Assembly: GCA_946479925.1 (NCBI GenBank)
Contig: CAMLHK010000003.1
Coordinates: 39,059-103,058 of the forward strand
From: an uncultured Lactobacillus sp.
Lineage (GTDB): Bacteria; Bacillota; Bacilli; Lactobacillales; Lactobacillaceae
Reading direction: 5' to 3'
Length of the DNA stretch: 64,000 nucleotides
Shown: positions 36,228 to 45,232 of the stretch, piece after piece
Layout of the letters: every line of letters begins with the position of its first letter
How positions within the stretch are numbered: the stretch's first letter is position 1
Notes under the pieces: generated by a model
Database searches by the model: none
What the model was told of the DNA's origin: nothing
What the model saw: only the letters and a program-made list of their open reading frames with translations
Position numbers and translations under genes: made by a program

Positions 36228-36869
36228 TTAGCGATTCCTCCTCAAAAACTTTTGGACCTCACTCACTGTTTTTAAATTATGCCTTTGCCAATTTAACAGA
36301 ATGCGATCGATGTACTTTAAACTATATGCCTGAGATAAAACAGCTTCCCGCAAAGCCAGCCTGATAATAGCAGGATCATAATGGTCAACGTTTAGCCAAG
36401 CAGCAATTTCTTCGCGTTCGATTGGGCTCAAGTAGCGGCCAAATTCAATTTCAAATTGGCGAACTAATTGATTTAGAGGACTGTTGTCAATTACAGAGGT
36501 TGAATTATCTTTGCCATTTTTATTGAGGGTACTATCAGTTTTTCCTGCCAACAATTTATCCAGTTTGTCGTACAGCTGGTTAAGGTTATATTTATTTCCA
36601 ATCATGCCCTTTTGATCAGTTACCTGATCAATTACCAAAAAATTTTGTTCAATTAATTTTTGCAATAAGGATCCAATTTCTGCAACGGAAAAATTAGTGT
36701 TGGCCGCAATTTCTTCATTAGTTGGAAAAAAGTCTCCTTTTTGAGCAAACATTTCCAGTTGCAAAATGACCATCATTTCAGCGTCATCGATTTTTAGCTG
36801 GGGATAATAAGCTAGCAAACCGTTTGATAACAGAGTTACACCTAAAGCACGGTAATCATTATATTGCAT
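36228..36869 (-). CDS. dnaD: DnaD-family primosome protein
   Basis: A 213-residue replication-initiation/restart protein that remodels DNA and helps load the helicase. It has an N-terminal winged-helix part (about 1-95, FPTNEEIAANTNFSVAEIGSLLQKLIEQNFL) and a C-terminal DnaB/DnaD domain (about 125-210, FEIEFGRYLSPIEREEIAAWL ... YSLKYIDRILLNWQ, the YIDRILLNW motif being diagnostic). An AAAGGAG site lies upstream, just after the asnS terminator. Confidence 0.93.
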   Translation of the reverse strand: MQYNDYRALGVTLLSNGLLAYYPQLKIDDAEMMVILQLEMFAQKGDFFPTNEEIAANTNFSVAEIGSLLQKLIEQNFLVIDQVTDQKGMIGNKYNLNQLYDKLDKLLAGKTDSTLNKNGKDNSTSVIDNSPLNQLVRQFEIEFGRYLSPIEREEIAAWLNVDHYDPAIIRLALREAVLSQAYSLKYIDRILLNWQRHNLKTVSEVQKFLRRNR

Positions 36870-36883
36870 GATTTTTCTCCTTT

Positions 36884-36920
36884 AAAAAAGTTGAACTAAA
36901 GTAATTTTAGTTCAACTTTT
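36884..36920 (-). terminator. Terminator of asnS
   Basis: Read leftward: AAAAGTTGAACTAAA, loop of five, TTTAGTTCAACTTTTTT. The T-run is followed by the dnaD ribosome site. Confidence 0.85.
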
Positions 36921-36942
36921 AATTATCTTATTGATTTTATTA

Positions 36943-38241
36943 TTAAGGCTCAAGTCTGTTAATCATTCTTGGGAATGGGATAGCTTCACGAACATGGTCT
37001 AAATTACAAATCCAAGCAATTACCCGTTCAAATCCCATGCCAAAGCCAGAATGAGGTACGCTACCATATTTACGCAAATCCAGGTACCAGCTATAATCAT
37101 TTTCATTTAAGCCAGCTTCATGAATTTGTTTAAGTAAGGTATCGTAATCACTTTCACGTTCAGAACCACCCATAATCTCGCCATAACCTTCAGGTGCTAG
37201 AACGTCTGCACATAAATATTCCTTAGGGTTCTCAGGATTCTTCTTCATATAAAAAGGTTTAATAGCGGTTGGATAATTTACAATGAAGAACGGACGATCA
37301 AATTGTTCAGAAATAAAAGCTTCATCAGGTGCGCCAAAATCATCCCCCCATTTAAAGTCTCGTCCATCATCCTGCAACATTTTTACTGCATCATCATAAG
37401 ACAAGCGGGTATAATTGCCCTGAGAAGCTGGCTCAAGCTTCTTAGGATCTCTTCCCAAAATTTCCAGTTCATATTGGCAATTTTGTAAAACTTGTCCAGT
37501 GACATATGACAGGAACCGTTCCTGCAAAGCAAGAGATTCATCTTGATGCATCCAGGCCATTTCCGGCTCCATCATCCAGAATTCGGTTAAATGACGACGA
37601 GTTTTTGACTCCTCTGCTCTGAAAGTCGGACCAAAAGTAAAAATTTTCCCGAATGCTTCAGCCCCTACTTCACCATAAAGTTGACCAGATTGAGAAAGGT
37701 ATGCATCCCCACCGAAATATTCAGTATGGAATAATTCCGTAGTTCCTTCGGGAGCAGAATGCATAAAGATCGGAGCATCAAATTTTATAAAACCTTCATT
37801 TTCAAAGAAATCAACAGTTGCTTTGAAAATGACGTTTCTGATTCGCATGATCGCAAACGGGCGCTTGCTTCTTAACCACAAATGCCTGTGATCAAGAAGA
37901 AATTCAATACCGTGTTCTTTGTTCCCGATAGGATAGCCTTCATTATTAGTAATAAGCTTCAAATCCGAAATCTGAATTTCATAACCAAAGTGAGAACGTT
38001 CGTCTTGATGAACAGTCCCCTTGATGTAGAAACTTGCTTCTTGATGCAGTGATTTTGCTGTCTCAAAAACTTCATCTGAAACAGCATTTTTACGAACAAC
38101 GCCTTGGAAAAATGCTGTACCATCACGTAATTGTAAGAAAACTATCTTGCCACTTGAACGTTTATCCGTCAGCCAAACGTGCATTTGCACTTCCTGGTCG
38201 ACATGATTGCGACAATCTGCTATAGAAATTAATTCTGTCAT
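36943..38241 (-). CDS. asnS: Asparagine--tRNA ligase
   Basis: Class IIb aminoacyl-tRNA synthetase of 432 residues that charges tRNA-Asn. An OB-fold anticodon-binding domain (about 15-100, [22 protein letters not shown] type) precedes the catalytic domain. That domain has motif 2 region [24 protein letters not shown] and motif 3 [13 protein letters not shown]. The Asn-specific ending ([12 protein letters not shown]) separates it from AspRS. Synteny ypmB-asnS-dnaD-nth is conserved from Bacillus, except that aspB is missing here. No T-box leader seen. Confidence 0.96.
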   Translation of the reverse strand: MTELISIADCRNHVDQEVQMHVWLTDKRSSGKIVFLQLRDGTAFFQGVVRKNAVSDEVFETAKSLHQEASFYIKGTVHQDERSHFGYEIQISDLKLITNNEGYPIGNKEHGIEFLLDHRHLWLRSKRPFAIMRIRNVIFKATVDFFENEGFIKFDAPIFMHSAPEGTTELFHTEYFGGDAYLSQSGQLYGEVGAEAFGKIFTFGPTFRAEESKTRRHLTEFWMMEPEMAWMHQDESLALQERFLSYVTGQVLQNCQYELEILGRDPKKLEPASQGNYTRLSYDDAVKMLQDDGRDFKWGDDFGAPDEAFISEQFDRPFFIVNYPTAIKPFYMKKNPENPKEYLCADVLAPEGYGEIMGGSERESDYDTLLKQIHEAGLNENDYSWYLDLRKYGSVPHSGFGMGFERVIAWICNLDHVREAIPFPRMINRLEP

Positions 38242-38308
38242 AAACTTTTATTCCACTTTCCTTATCATAATCAAATTAATAATACCAAAGTTTGAGCAAT
38301 TTAGCGAC

Positions 38309-38791
38309 TTAACCTATTAATTTTCCATTTTTAAAATCAAAAAGTTGATAATGATATTCCCCCGCATCATTTTTAGAACTTACTTCCCAAACCGGCTTAT
38401 TCTGATACCAGCCTAGATTTACCTCAGTAATTTTTGCAGTTGGCCTTTTAGCACTGTATTTGTTGCGGATAACTGCTTCATTAACACCCTTACTTGCTGG
38501 ATATAAATATGCTTTTTTAGACCCAGGCAAATAAATAAAATAATAGGTCTTATGATTTTTAGTCAGACCTTTTAAAGAATAGCTGTTAATGCCACGATTC
38601 AAATGATAGGTCTTTTCGGTGTACTTGATCGGAGTCTTTTGTAGGGCAATTTTGTTAAGCTCGCGGGTTTCTGCTCTTTCAGGATTACCAGCTTTATAAA
38701 AAATTATTATAAAAGCAAAGTATAACAATACCAGTATTAAGAATACCCATGCTAAAAATTTAAATGTTTGTTTAGTATCATCTTGTATCAT
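38309..38791 (-). CDS. ypmB: YpmB-like membrane-anchored protein (DUF5590)
   Basis: A 160-residue protein with one N-terminal membrane helix (about 10-31) and an extracellular PepSY-like domain (KGLTKNHKTYYFIYLPGSKKAYLYP, ...NLGWYQNKPVWEVSSKNDAGEYHYQLFDFKNGKLI). The family position between dinG and asnS is conserved, but the function is unknown. It overlaps dinG by 14 bases. Confidence 0.85.
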   Translation of the reverse strand: MIQDDTKQTFKFLAWVFLILVLLYFAFIIIFYKAGNPERAETRELNKIALQKTPIKYTEKTYHLNRGINSYSLKGLTKNHKTYYFIYLPGSKKAYLYPASKGVNEAVIRNKYSAKRPTAKITEVNLGWYQNKPVWEVSSKNDAGEYHYQLFDFKNGKLIG

Positions 38792-41567
38792 AGTTTTCTA
38801 GCTTTTCTTGTAAATCATTCAAAGATATTTTTTTAACTTTAACGGGGACCGCAGCCAGAAAGATAGGACCATAATCCTGAGACCAAATTCTCGAATCTAA
38901 TATTAAAAATTGCCCTCTATCCTGCTCTCCACGTATTAGCCTGCCCATTCCCTGCTTAAACCGAATAACCGCCCGAGGCATCGTGTCAGAATGAAAAACG
39001 TCAATTCCTCTGTCAACGAGCTGTCTTTGGCGCAACTTAACTTCAGGTAAATCGGGGGCTTCAAATGGCAATTTTGTTGCTATTACCAAATCTACACCAC
39101 ATTCGTGAAAATCAATTCCTTCCCAAAAACTATCTGCACCAAGTATCAGAGCTTTTTTAGCAATGGCGAATCTTTTAATAATACGATTATTTGACCCAGA
39201 AACACCCTGAGCCAAAATTTCAAAATCACGTAAGTTGGGCGAATTGATAATAGCACTAAATGTTTTTTTAATTTGTTCTAAATTTGTCATTAGTATTAAA
39301 ACGTGATTTTTATTTGCCAAGTCATTTTCAATAATTTGTGTTAGCTTTTTTTCGTAGGTAGGATCATTGATATCTGGAAAATCAGTTACAGATAAAACCT
39401 CAAGATGTTTTGCTAATTTAAATGTGCTTGTTCCGATGTATTTTTGTGGTGCTAAGTCGGTTAAACCCAAAAGTTTAATTATAAAATCAAAACCATTTTC
39501 ACTAGTCAAAGTTGCACTTACAAATGAAATGTGATCGAAGCGAGCGTATATTTTCTGCAACTCTGGCGTTGCGTCAAGCATCAGCCAGCTTAAATTGGCA
39601 CTCAAAGGATCTTGAGGATTAGTTAAAGTCACAATGAAGCCTTCTGATTCAACATAAGCCTTTTTACGAAGCAAATCAGATAACTGATAGCTTTTTGTAA
39701 TAAAATCATCCAGTTGATCAATTTGGCCTGAAGTTTCACTTAAAATTGCATCCCGGTCAATATTTGAATTGTCAGTTTCATTGTACATCTTAAATAAAAT
39801 TTGATTGGTATTTTGCCTGATGTCTTCCAGTTTCCGCTGCAGCTCCGTCAGTTTGACTAAAAACTGACTATTTTTGGGAAATAAATCCCTTCCTCTAAAG
39901 CTAAGTAGCAAATTACCATTAGCCAAAGTATTTTGGCTGACAGCCTTTTTCTTTTTAGAACAGAGTAAACGCTGCAAATGATTTATTACCTTAATTAACT
40001 CAAGGATTGCCGGATCCAGCTTTTCCAATAAAAAATTAAACTGAACGTCATTACCGTATTGATTAAACACACTGTCATCGGCATAATAAAGCAAATTACG
40101 CAGATGGTTGAGAGCTCCCCATAATGATTCGAACTGAAACGAATCGTTTCTAGAACTGATAACATTGTCTACAAAGCGGTGAGCCTCATCAATAACAAGA
40201 TACGGATTTTGTCCCCAAATAGTATCGTTATAATGATTGGCTAAATAGGCGTGATTGGTCACTAAAATGTCAGCCTGCTCTTGCCTTTGTCTAGCCAAGT
40301 TCCAAAAATCAACGCCCGCAAAAATGCTACCAACACGAGCATCTCCAGGATGGGCAATTTGAGTAAATAAAGGTGCACGATAGTTAGTAAGCTGCAGTTC
40401 GTCTAAATCGCCGGTCTTAGTTTCGGTTAACCATACTAAAATACGCATTTGCAAAACTAAAGTCAACTTATTAGGAGTACCTTGATATAAACTCTGATAA
40501 AAGCCATCTAGATCAAGGTAATGACTGCTGGCTTTGACTTCTTCGGCTTTTAAGTCCAACTTAGTAACGTTCAATAATTGGGGTATTTCATGATTAATAA
40601 TCTGTCTTTGCAAAACTTTTGTAGGCGTAGCAATTACTAATTTTCTATTGGTATATAAATGATAGGAATAAGCAAATAAATAAGAAAAAGTCTTACCGGT
40701 GCCATTAGGAGCCTCAACTAATAGCGTCCTTTGCTTTGAGGCGCTTAAAAACTGGTCAATGCGATTAATTAGGTCTACCTGCGGTTGCCGGTAATTAATT
40801 TTATTTTGAAACAGCTTCTTTTTTGCGCTATCACTTTTCGGAAAAGTAGTTGACGACTGACCTGCGGTGATTGCTACTTTTTCCTGCTTACGCAAGATTA
40901 TTTGTCGTACTTGTTGGTATGCAGAAGATAAAGGACGTTTCTCTTTACGTGCATCATCAGCAATAGTCGTAAAAATCCAGGAAGTGTCGCGGATTAAACC
41001 GTGCGCCAAAGAGCTTAACGTGTTAAGAGTAGCTTGGGGTAAACTTTCGAGCCGCTCAATAATTTTTATTAGTAAAACTGCAGTGCCATATGCATCAGAG
41101 TCAGCTTTATGGGGGTTTAAATGTTTAATGTGCAATAATGCCGTTAAATCGCTCAATTTATATGATGGTTCCGTAGGAAAAGCAATTTTGGCCAGTTCCA
41201 CGGTGTCAATTGCACGATTGGTTAAGGGCTCATAACCATGTTGTACTAATTCATAATTTAAAAACGGCAAATCAAAATTGACGTTATGAGCAACGAAAAC
41301 AGTATCTTTTAAAATTTTTACAATCTTTGGTGCATAAAAAGAAAAATCTTTTGCATGAGCCACATCCTTATTATGTATATGAGTCAGATTTTGAACCGCT
41401 ATTGGAATTTCACGGTGGGGGTTAATCATAAACGAATATGTTTTGACAACTTTCATATTTTTAATAATGGCGCAGCCAAACTGGATAATATGATTGTTAT
41501 CTTCTCGCTGTGTTCCGGTAGTTTCCAGATCAACAACTGCAAATACGGTCTGCTCAAATGATTTCAT
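38778..41567 (-). CDS. dinG: DinG-type helicase/exonuclease
   Basis: A 929-residue protein. An N-terminal DEDD 3'-5' exonuclease domain (about 1-170) carries VVDLETTGTQ, HNVNFDLPFL and HKADSDAYGT. A superfamily 2 helicase follows with Walker A VEAPNGTGKT (near 285), DEAH box LVIDEAHRF and C-terminal motif VI MPRAVIRFKQGMGRLIRG. This exonuclease-fused Firmicute form has no XPD-type Fe-S cysteines. It probably acts in nucleic-acid repair. It lies just downstream of addAB on the same strand. Confidence 0.94.
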   Translation of the reverse strand: MKSFEQTVFAVVDLETTGTQREDNNHIIQFGCAIIKNMKVVKTYSFMINPHREIPIAVQNLTHIHNKDVAHAKDFSFYAPKIVKILKDTVFVAHNVNFDLPFLNYELVQHGYEPLTNRAIDTVELAKIAFPTEPSYKLSDLTALLHIKHLNPHKADSDAYGTAVLLIKIIERLESLPQATLNTLSSLAHGLIRDTSWIFTTIADDARKEKRPLSSAYQQVRQIILRKQEKVAITAGQSSTTFPKSDSAKKKLFQNKINYRQPQVDLINRIDQFLSASKQRTLLVEAPNGTGKTFSYLFAYSYHLYTNRKLVIATPTKVLQRQIINHEIPQLLNVTKLDLKAEEVKASSHYLDLDGFYQSLYQGTPNKLTLVLQMRILVWLTETKTGDLDELQLTNYRAPLFTQIAHPGDARVGSIFAGVDFWNLARQRQEQADILVTNHAYLANHYNDTIWGQNPYLVIDEAHRFVDNVISSRNDSFQFESLWGALNHLRNLLYYADDSVFNQYGNDVQFNFLLEKLDPAILELIKVINHLQRLLCSKKKKAVSQNTLANGNLLLSFRGRDLFPKNSQFLVKLTELQRKLEDIRQNTNQILFKMYNETDNSNIDRDAILSETSGQIDQLDDFITKSYQLSDLLRKKAYVESEGFIVTLTNPQDPLSANLSWLMLDATPELQKIYARFDHISFVSATLTSENGFDFIIKLLGLTDLAPQKYIGTSTFKLAKHLEVLSVTDFPDINDPTYEKKLTQIIENDLANKNHVLILMTNLEQIKKTFSAIINSPNLRDFEILAQGVSGSNNRIIKRFAIAKKALILGADSFWEGIDFHECGVDLVIATKLPFEAPDLPEVKLRQRQLVDRGIDVFHSDTMPRAVIRFKQGMGRLIRGEQDRGQFLILDSRIWSQDYGPIFLAAVPVKVKKISLNDLQEKLENYDTR

Positions 41568-41588
41568 TCTGCATTAGCCCTCCTTCCT

Positions 41589-44500
41589 TTACTTAACTTC
41601 AACAATTTGGCATGCATCTAATAAGATTAAATATTTAGCTTTAACTTTTTGGTCGGAAAAAGAATTTAAAGCTCTTTCATATAAACGCAATTGCCCCGCA
41701 TACTTTTGCTTAATTTTGGCGATAGCTAATTCTAAGTGGCTTTGATCGATATGATCAGTTTTATAATCAAACAATATTATGCCATCTTTTTCACTAAAAT
41801 AACCATCTATTGTACCATGAATTAAAATTTTTGCATCCGGATCACTGAAATTAGCAAATAGAACGTCAGCTGGCAACAGACTTGAAAATTCAATTTCGCG
41901 CTGCAGATTTGCAGGATTTTCCCAAAATTTTTGGGCAAATTCACTATGAACAAACCAATTTATTTGTTGCAAATTTAAACTGGCAACAATTTTGCTGTTG
42001 AGCTTATTTTGTTTTACTAACTGCCGCACTTCTTCTTCAACCTGCTCTGCTTTGCCGGAGCCATGATAATCATAGTATTGCAGAAGAAGGTGCATTGCCG
42101 TCCCAATTTCCGCCCCAGTAAATTTTGTCTGATACAAAAAGTCAGGTTTAGTATCAATCGGTTGCAAATAACGGTTAGTGGAAGAAATTAGGTGGGCGTT
42201 TTCAAGTTCAGCATCAAGAGGGTCATTAAAAGCTTTTTTAATTTCAGATACAGACTGATAAGCAGTTGTGTGACTTGCGTCTTGAAAAGGATAACTGAAG
42301 TTGTATAATTTTTTGGCATATTCTGTTAACGCTGACACATTATCTTTTTCAGCTTTTTCTGGAACTGCTTGCTCTTTTAAATTGATATTTTCACCTTGAT
42401 ATTGCAGATAAAGCAGTTTTTGACTTGTTTCTGCAGCTAAGTTTATATCTGTGATTTTTTGACTTAGAAGTTTCTGCCAGTCAATTGCAGGACCAATGAA
42501 ACTCATGGGGTTAGTAGCATTAAGTTTATTGTTGAGAGTTATCTGACCATGTTGATTAACTTGATCTTGCCATTTTTTAATCGTTTTGGGTAAATTCTTT
42601 AAATCCGCCACTAAAATTAGCTTTTGCTTTGCACGCGTCATTCCGACATAAAGGATACGTGCTTCTTCTTCTAAAAGCTGTCTTTTTTTGGTGACATTAT
42701 CAATTGCTTTGATAAGTGTATCAGCCCGATACTGGGTCTCTTTAATAGTAAGACCTACTGACTTGCTATTGATAATGTAGTTATTACTTAAATCCCGCAT
42801 TTGAAAGCGGTGCTGCAAACCTAAATAGAACACAATGGGAAATTCAAGTCCTTTGGAACCGTGAACTGTCATTAAGCGCACTGAATTTCCTGCTTCTTTA
42901 GTTAAAAGTGGTTGAGCCAGGTCTTTCTGGCTACGCCGCATTCTTTCGATGAAATTAATGAATTGGTATAATCCCTTAAAGCCCGCACTTTCATAGGATG
43001 CAGCTCTTTCATACAAAGCTTCCAAGTTAACTCTGCGCTGCTTGCCGTTAGGTAGCGACGTCATAATTTCCAGTAAGCTGGTTCTTTCATAAATACTCCA
43101 AATCAATTCTGAAATTCTGTGCGTTGCCGCAAATTTGCGCAAATCTTCAAGCTGGTTCAAAAAATCTTTTACTCTCTGACTGAGCTCATCGCCAACAGCC
43201 ACATAAGAAGTTAAAGCATTGTAAAAATTAGCTTTGGGGGTATGAATTCTAATAAGACTTAAATCAGGCTCTTTAAAATTAAATAAGGGTGATCTTAAGA
43301 CGGCTACCAGTGGAATATCTTGGTCCGGATTATCAATTATGCGCAGGTAATTCATAATGATAGTTAATTCCAGAGTTTGAAAGTAATTTTTAGCATCCGT
43401 AACCATGATTGGGATATTATTCTTTGCGAATTCCTGCATGATCTCAAGGTTGTTGCTACGGCTTCTGGTTAAAATCACAATATCGCTGTATTTGAAGGGT
43501 CTTAAATGATTATCATTAGTTGCAGACTTGTCATAAACTAAGAAGTTTTCTTCTGTGAGCTTTTTAATTCGGTTAATAACCATGGCAATCTCAGCTGAAT
43601 CGATATCATCAGCAGTATCATCCTGAGCAGTATTTTCATCATTATCTTTTTCATGAAAAAGTATTTCTGTTGCAGCTGGTAAGTTCTCAGGATAAAAGCT
43701 CGCTCCATAGACCAGCTGGCTTTCAGCTTGATAGTCAATCCCACCAAAATCTGTGGTAAGAACATTTTTAAAAACTTGATTGACAATAGCAATTACTGGC
43801 TTAGTTGAGCGGAAATTATCAGATAATAAAATTCGTTCTTCTTTTTGTTCATTTTCTTTAAGCGCTGCTTCCTGATATTTATGCAAGAACAAACTCGGTT
43901 CCGCTTGCCTAAAACCATAAATTGACTGTTTGATGTCACCCACCATAAAAATATTATTTTGGCCGTCTTTTTTAACCAGCTGCAATATTTTTTCTTGCAG
44001 GGGATTGATATCCTGATACTCGTCGACCAATATCTCACTGTATTTATTTTGATAAAAAGTCCGCGCCATCTGGGATGCAGAAGTATCCTGATTGAGGATT
44101 TGATAAGCTAATTGTTCCATGTCGCTGAAATCAAGAAGATTCTCTGCTCTTTTTAACTGAGTAAAATGATCAATCAATGCCAGCTCAGCTTTTACAATTG
44201 CTGACATGATCTGCTTACCCTTTTGCATTAAAGCCAATTGTTCTTGCTCGTCCGTGGCATAAAAAGAAGTAAAAGAGGTGAAAATCTGTTCCGCTGCTGC
44301 TTCTTTTACGCTATGACATTCATCATAAAAGGCAATGACATCTTCATCCCACTTCGAAGATTTATGCATACTTCCACGAAAAATACAGTCACGTAGTTTT
44401 TCTCTTTGGTCATCATAGTCGGCATCATTTTTGAGAGCAACCAAATAATTGGCAAGACATTTTGCAAATAAGTCAAAACTTTCTTTGACTTTATTTAACT

Positions 44501-45230
44501 GCTTGGTAGCCATGGTAGTACTTTGACAAAGTTGCGCAATATTGTCAGCTAAACTCTGAAAAAGATCTAATAAATACGGTTTGATTGCCTTTTGCCATAA
44601 TGAAGATTTAATCACTTCAGGTCCGCATTGATATTTTTGCGGTAGTTCTTTGAGCCAGTTACGATAATCAGGCTTAGTCATGGCATAATTATACAAATCC
44701 AGTAGTAAATTCTGTGGCGTCTGTGCATCCCTGTCACCAGCAAAATTATCATAGAAAGCAACAAAATCGGCGTCTTTATTTTCTAAAAACTCACCTTCAA
44801 TATCTTTTAATGCTCGCTCGCGCATTAGCTCAGCTTGAGAATCATCAGTCAAAATACTGAAACTGGGATCAACGTCAATCACGTAATAAAAATGATGTAT
44901 TACATCCAGGCAAAAAGCATCAACTGTCGAAATATTAGCAGAGTCAACCAAGCTAAGCTGTTGACGCAGGTATGATTTGGAGGAAGCTTTTTGTAACTCC
45001 GATAATAATGCTGTTTTAATTCTTTTCTTCATTTCGGAAGCAGCAGCTTTAGTAAAAGTCACTACCAGTAGCTTGTCAACACTGGTTCCGGCAAGTATTT
45101 CGTTTATTAAGCGCTGCACTAATACCGTTGTTTTCCCACTTCCAGCGGAAGCTGATACCAAAATATCACGGCCATGATCATTAATTGCTTTTTGCTGAAC
45201 TGGTGTAAACCGTTTTTCTCCTAGGGACAT
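41589..45230 (-). CDS. addA: ATP-dependent helicase/nuclease subunit A (AddA/RexA)
   Basis: A 1213-residue UvrD-type helicase fused to a RecB-like nuclease, which processes double-strand breaks with AddB. Walker A is ILVSASAGSGKTTVLVQRL (near 30); Walker B is ILVDEYQDINPLQ (near 400); LMTVHGSKGLEFPIVF and ILYVGMTRAKQKLILV are helicase motifs V and VI. The nuclease domain has GTAMHLLLQYY, IHGTIDGYFSEKDGIILFDYKTD and a final GQLRLYERAL. It starts two bases after addB stops. Confidence 0.96.
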   Translation of the reverse strand: MSLGEKRFTPVQQKAINDHGRDILVSASAGSGKTTVLVQRLINEILAGTSVDKLLVVTFTKAAASEMKKRIKTALLSELQKASSKSYLRQQLSLVDSANISTVDAFCLDVIHHFYYVIDVDPSFSILTDDSQAELMRERALKDIEGEFLENKDADFVAFYDNFAGDRDAQTPQNLLLDLYNYAMTKPDYRNWLKELPQKYQCGPEVIKSSLWQKAIKPYLLDLFQSLADNIAQLCQSTTMATKQLNKVKESFDLFAKCLANYLVALKNDADYDDQREKLRDCIFRGSMHKSSKWDEDVIAFYDECHSVKEAAAEQIFTSFTSFYATDEQEQLALMQKGKQIMSAIVKAELALIDHFTQLKRAENLLDFSDMEQLAYQILNQDTSASQMARTFYQNKYSEILVDEYQDINPLQEKILQLVKKDGQNNIFMVGDIKQSIYGFRQAEPSLFLHKYQEAALKENEQKEERILLSDNFRSTKPVIAIVNQVFKNVLTTDFGGIDYQAESQLVYGASFYPENLPAATEILFHEKDNDENTAQDDTADDIDSAEIAMVINRIKKLTEENFLVYDKSATNDNHLRPFKYSDIVILTRSRSNNLEIMQEFAKNNIPIMVTDAKNYFQTLELTIIMNYLRIIDNPDQDIPLVAVLRSPLFNFKEPDLSLIRIHTPKANFYNALTSYVAVGDELSQRVKDFLNQLEDLRKFAATHRISELIWSIYERTSLLEIMTSLPNGKQRRVNLEALYERAASYESAGFKGLYQFINFIERMRRSQKDLAQPLLTKEAGNSVRLMTVHGSKGLEFPIVFYLGLQHRFQMRDLSNNYIINSKSVGLTIKETQYRADTLIKAIDNVTKKRQLLEEEARILYVGMTRAKQKLILVADLKNLPKTIKKWQDQVNQHGQITLNNKLNATNPMSFIGPAIDWQKLLSQKITDINLAAETSQKLLYLQYQGENINLKEQAVPEKAEKDNVSALTEYAKKLYNFSYPFQDASHTTAYQSVSEIKKAFNDPLDAELENAHLISSTNRYLQPIDTKPDFLYQTKFTGAEIGTAMHLLLQYYDYHGSGKAEQVEEEVRQLVKQNKLNSKIVASLNLQQINWFVHSEFAQKFWENPANLQREIEFSSLLPADVLFANFSDPDAKILIHGTIDGYFSEKDGIILFDYKTDHIDQSHLELAIAKIKQKYAGQLRLYERALNSFSDQKVKAKYLILLDACQIVEVK

Positions 45231-45232
45231 TT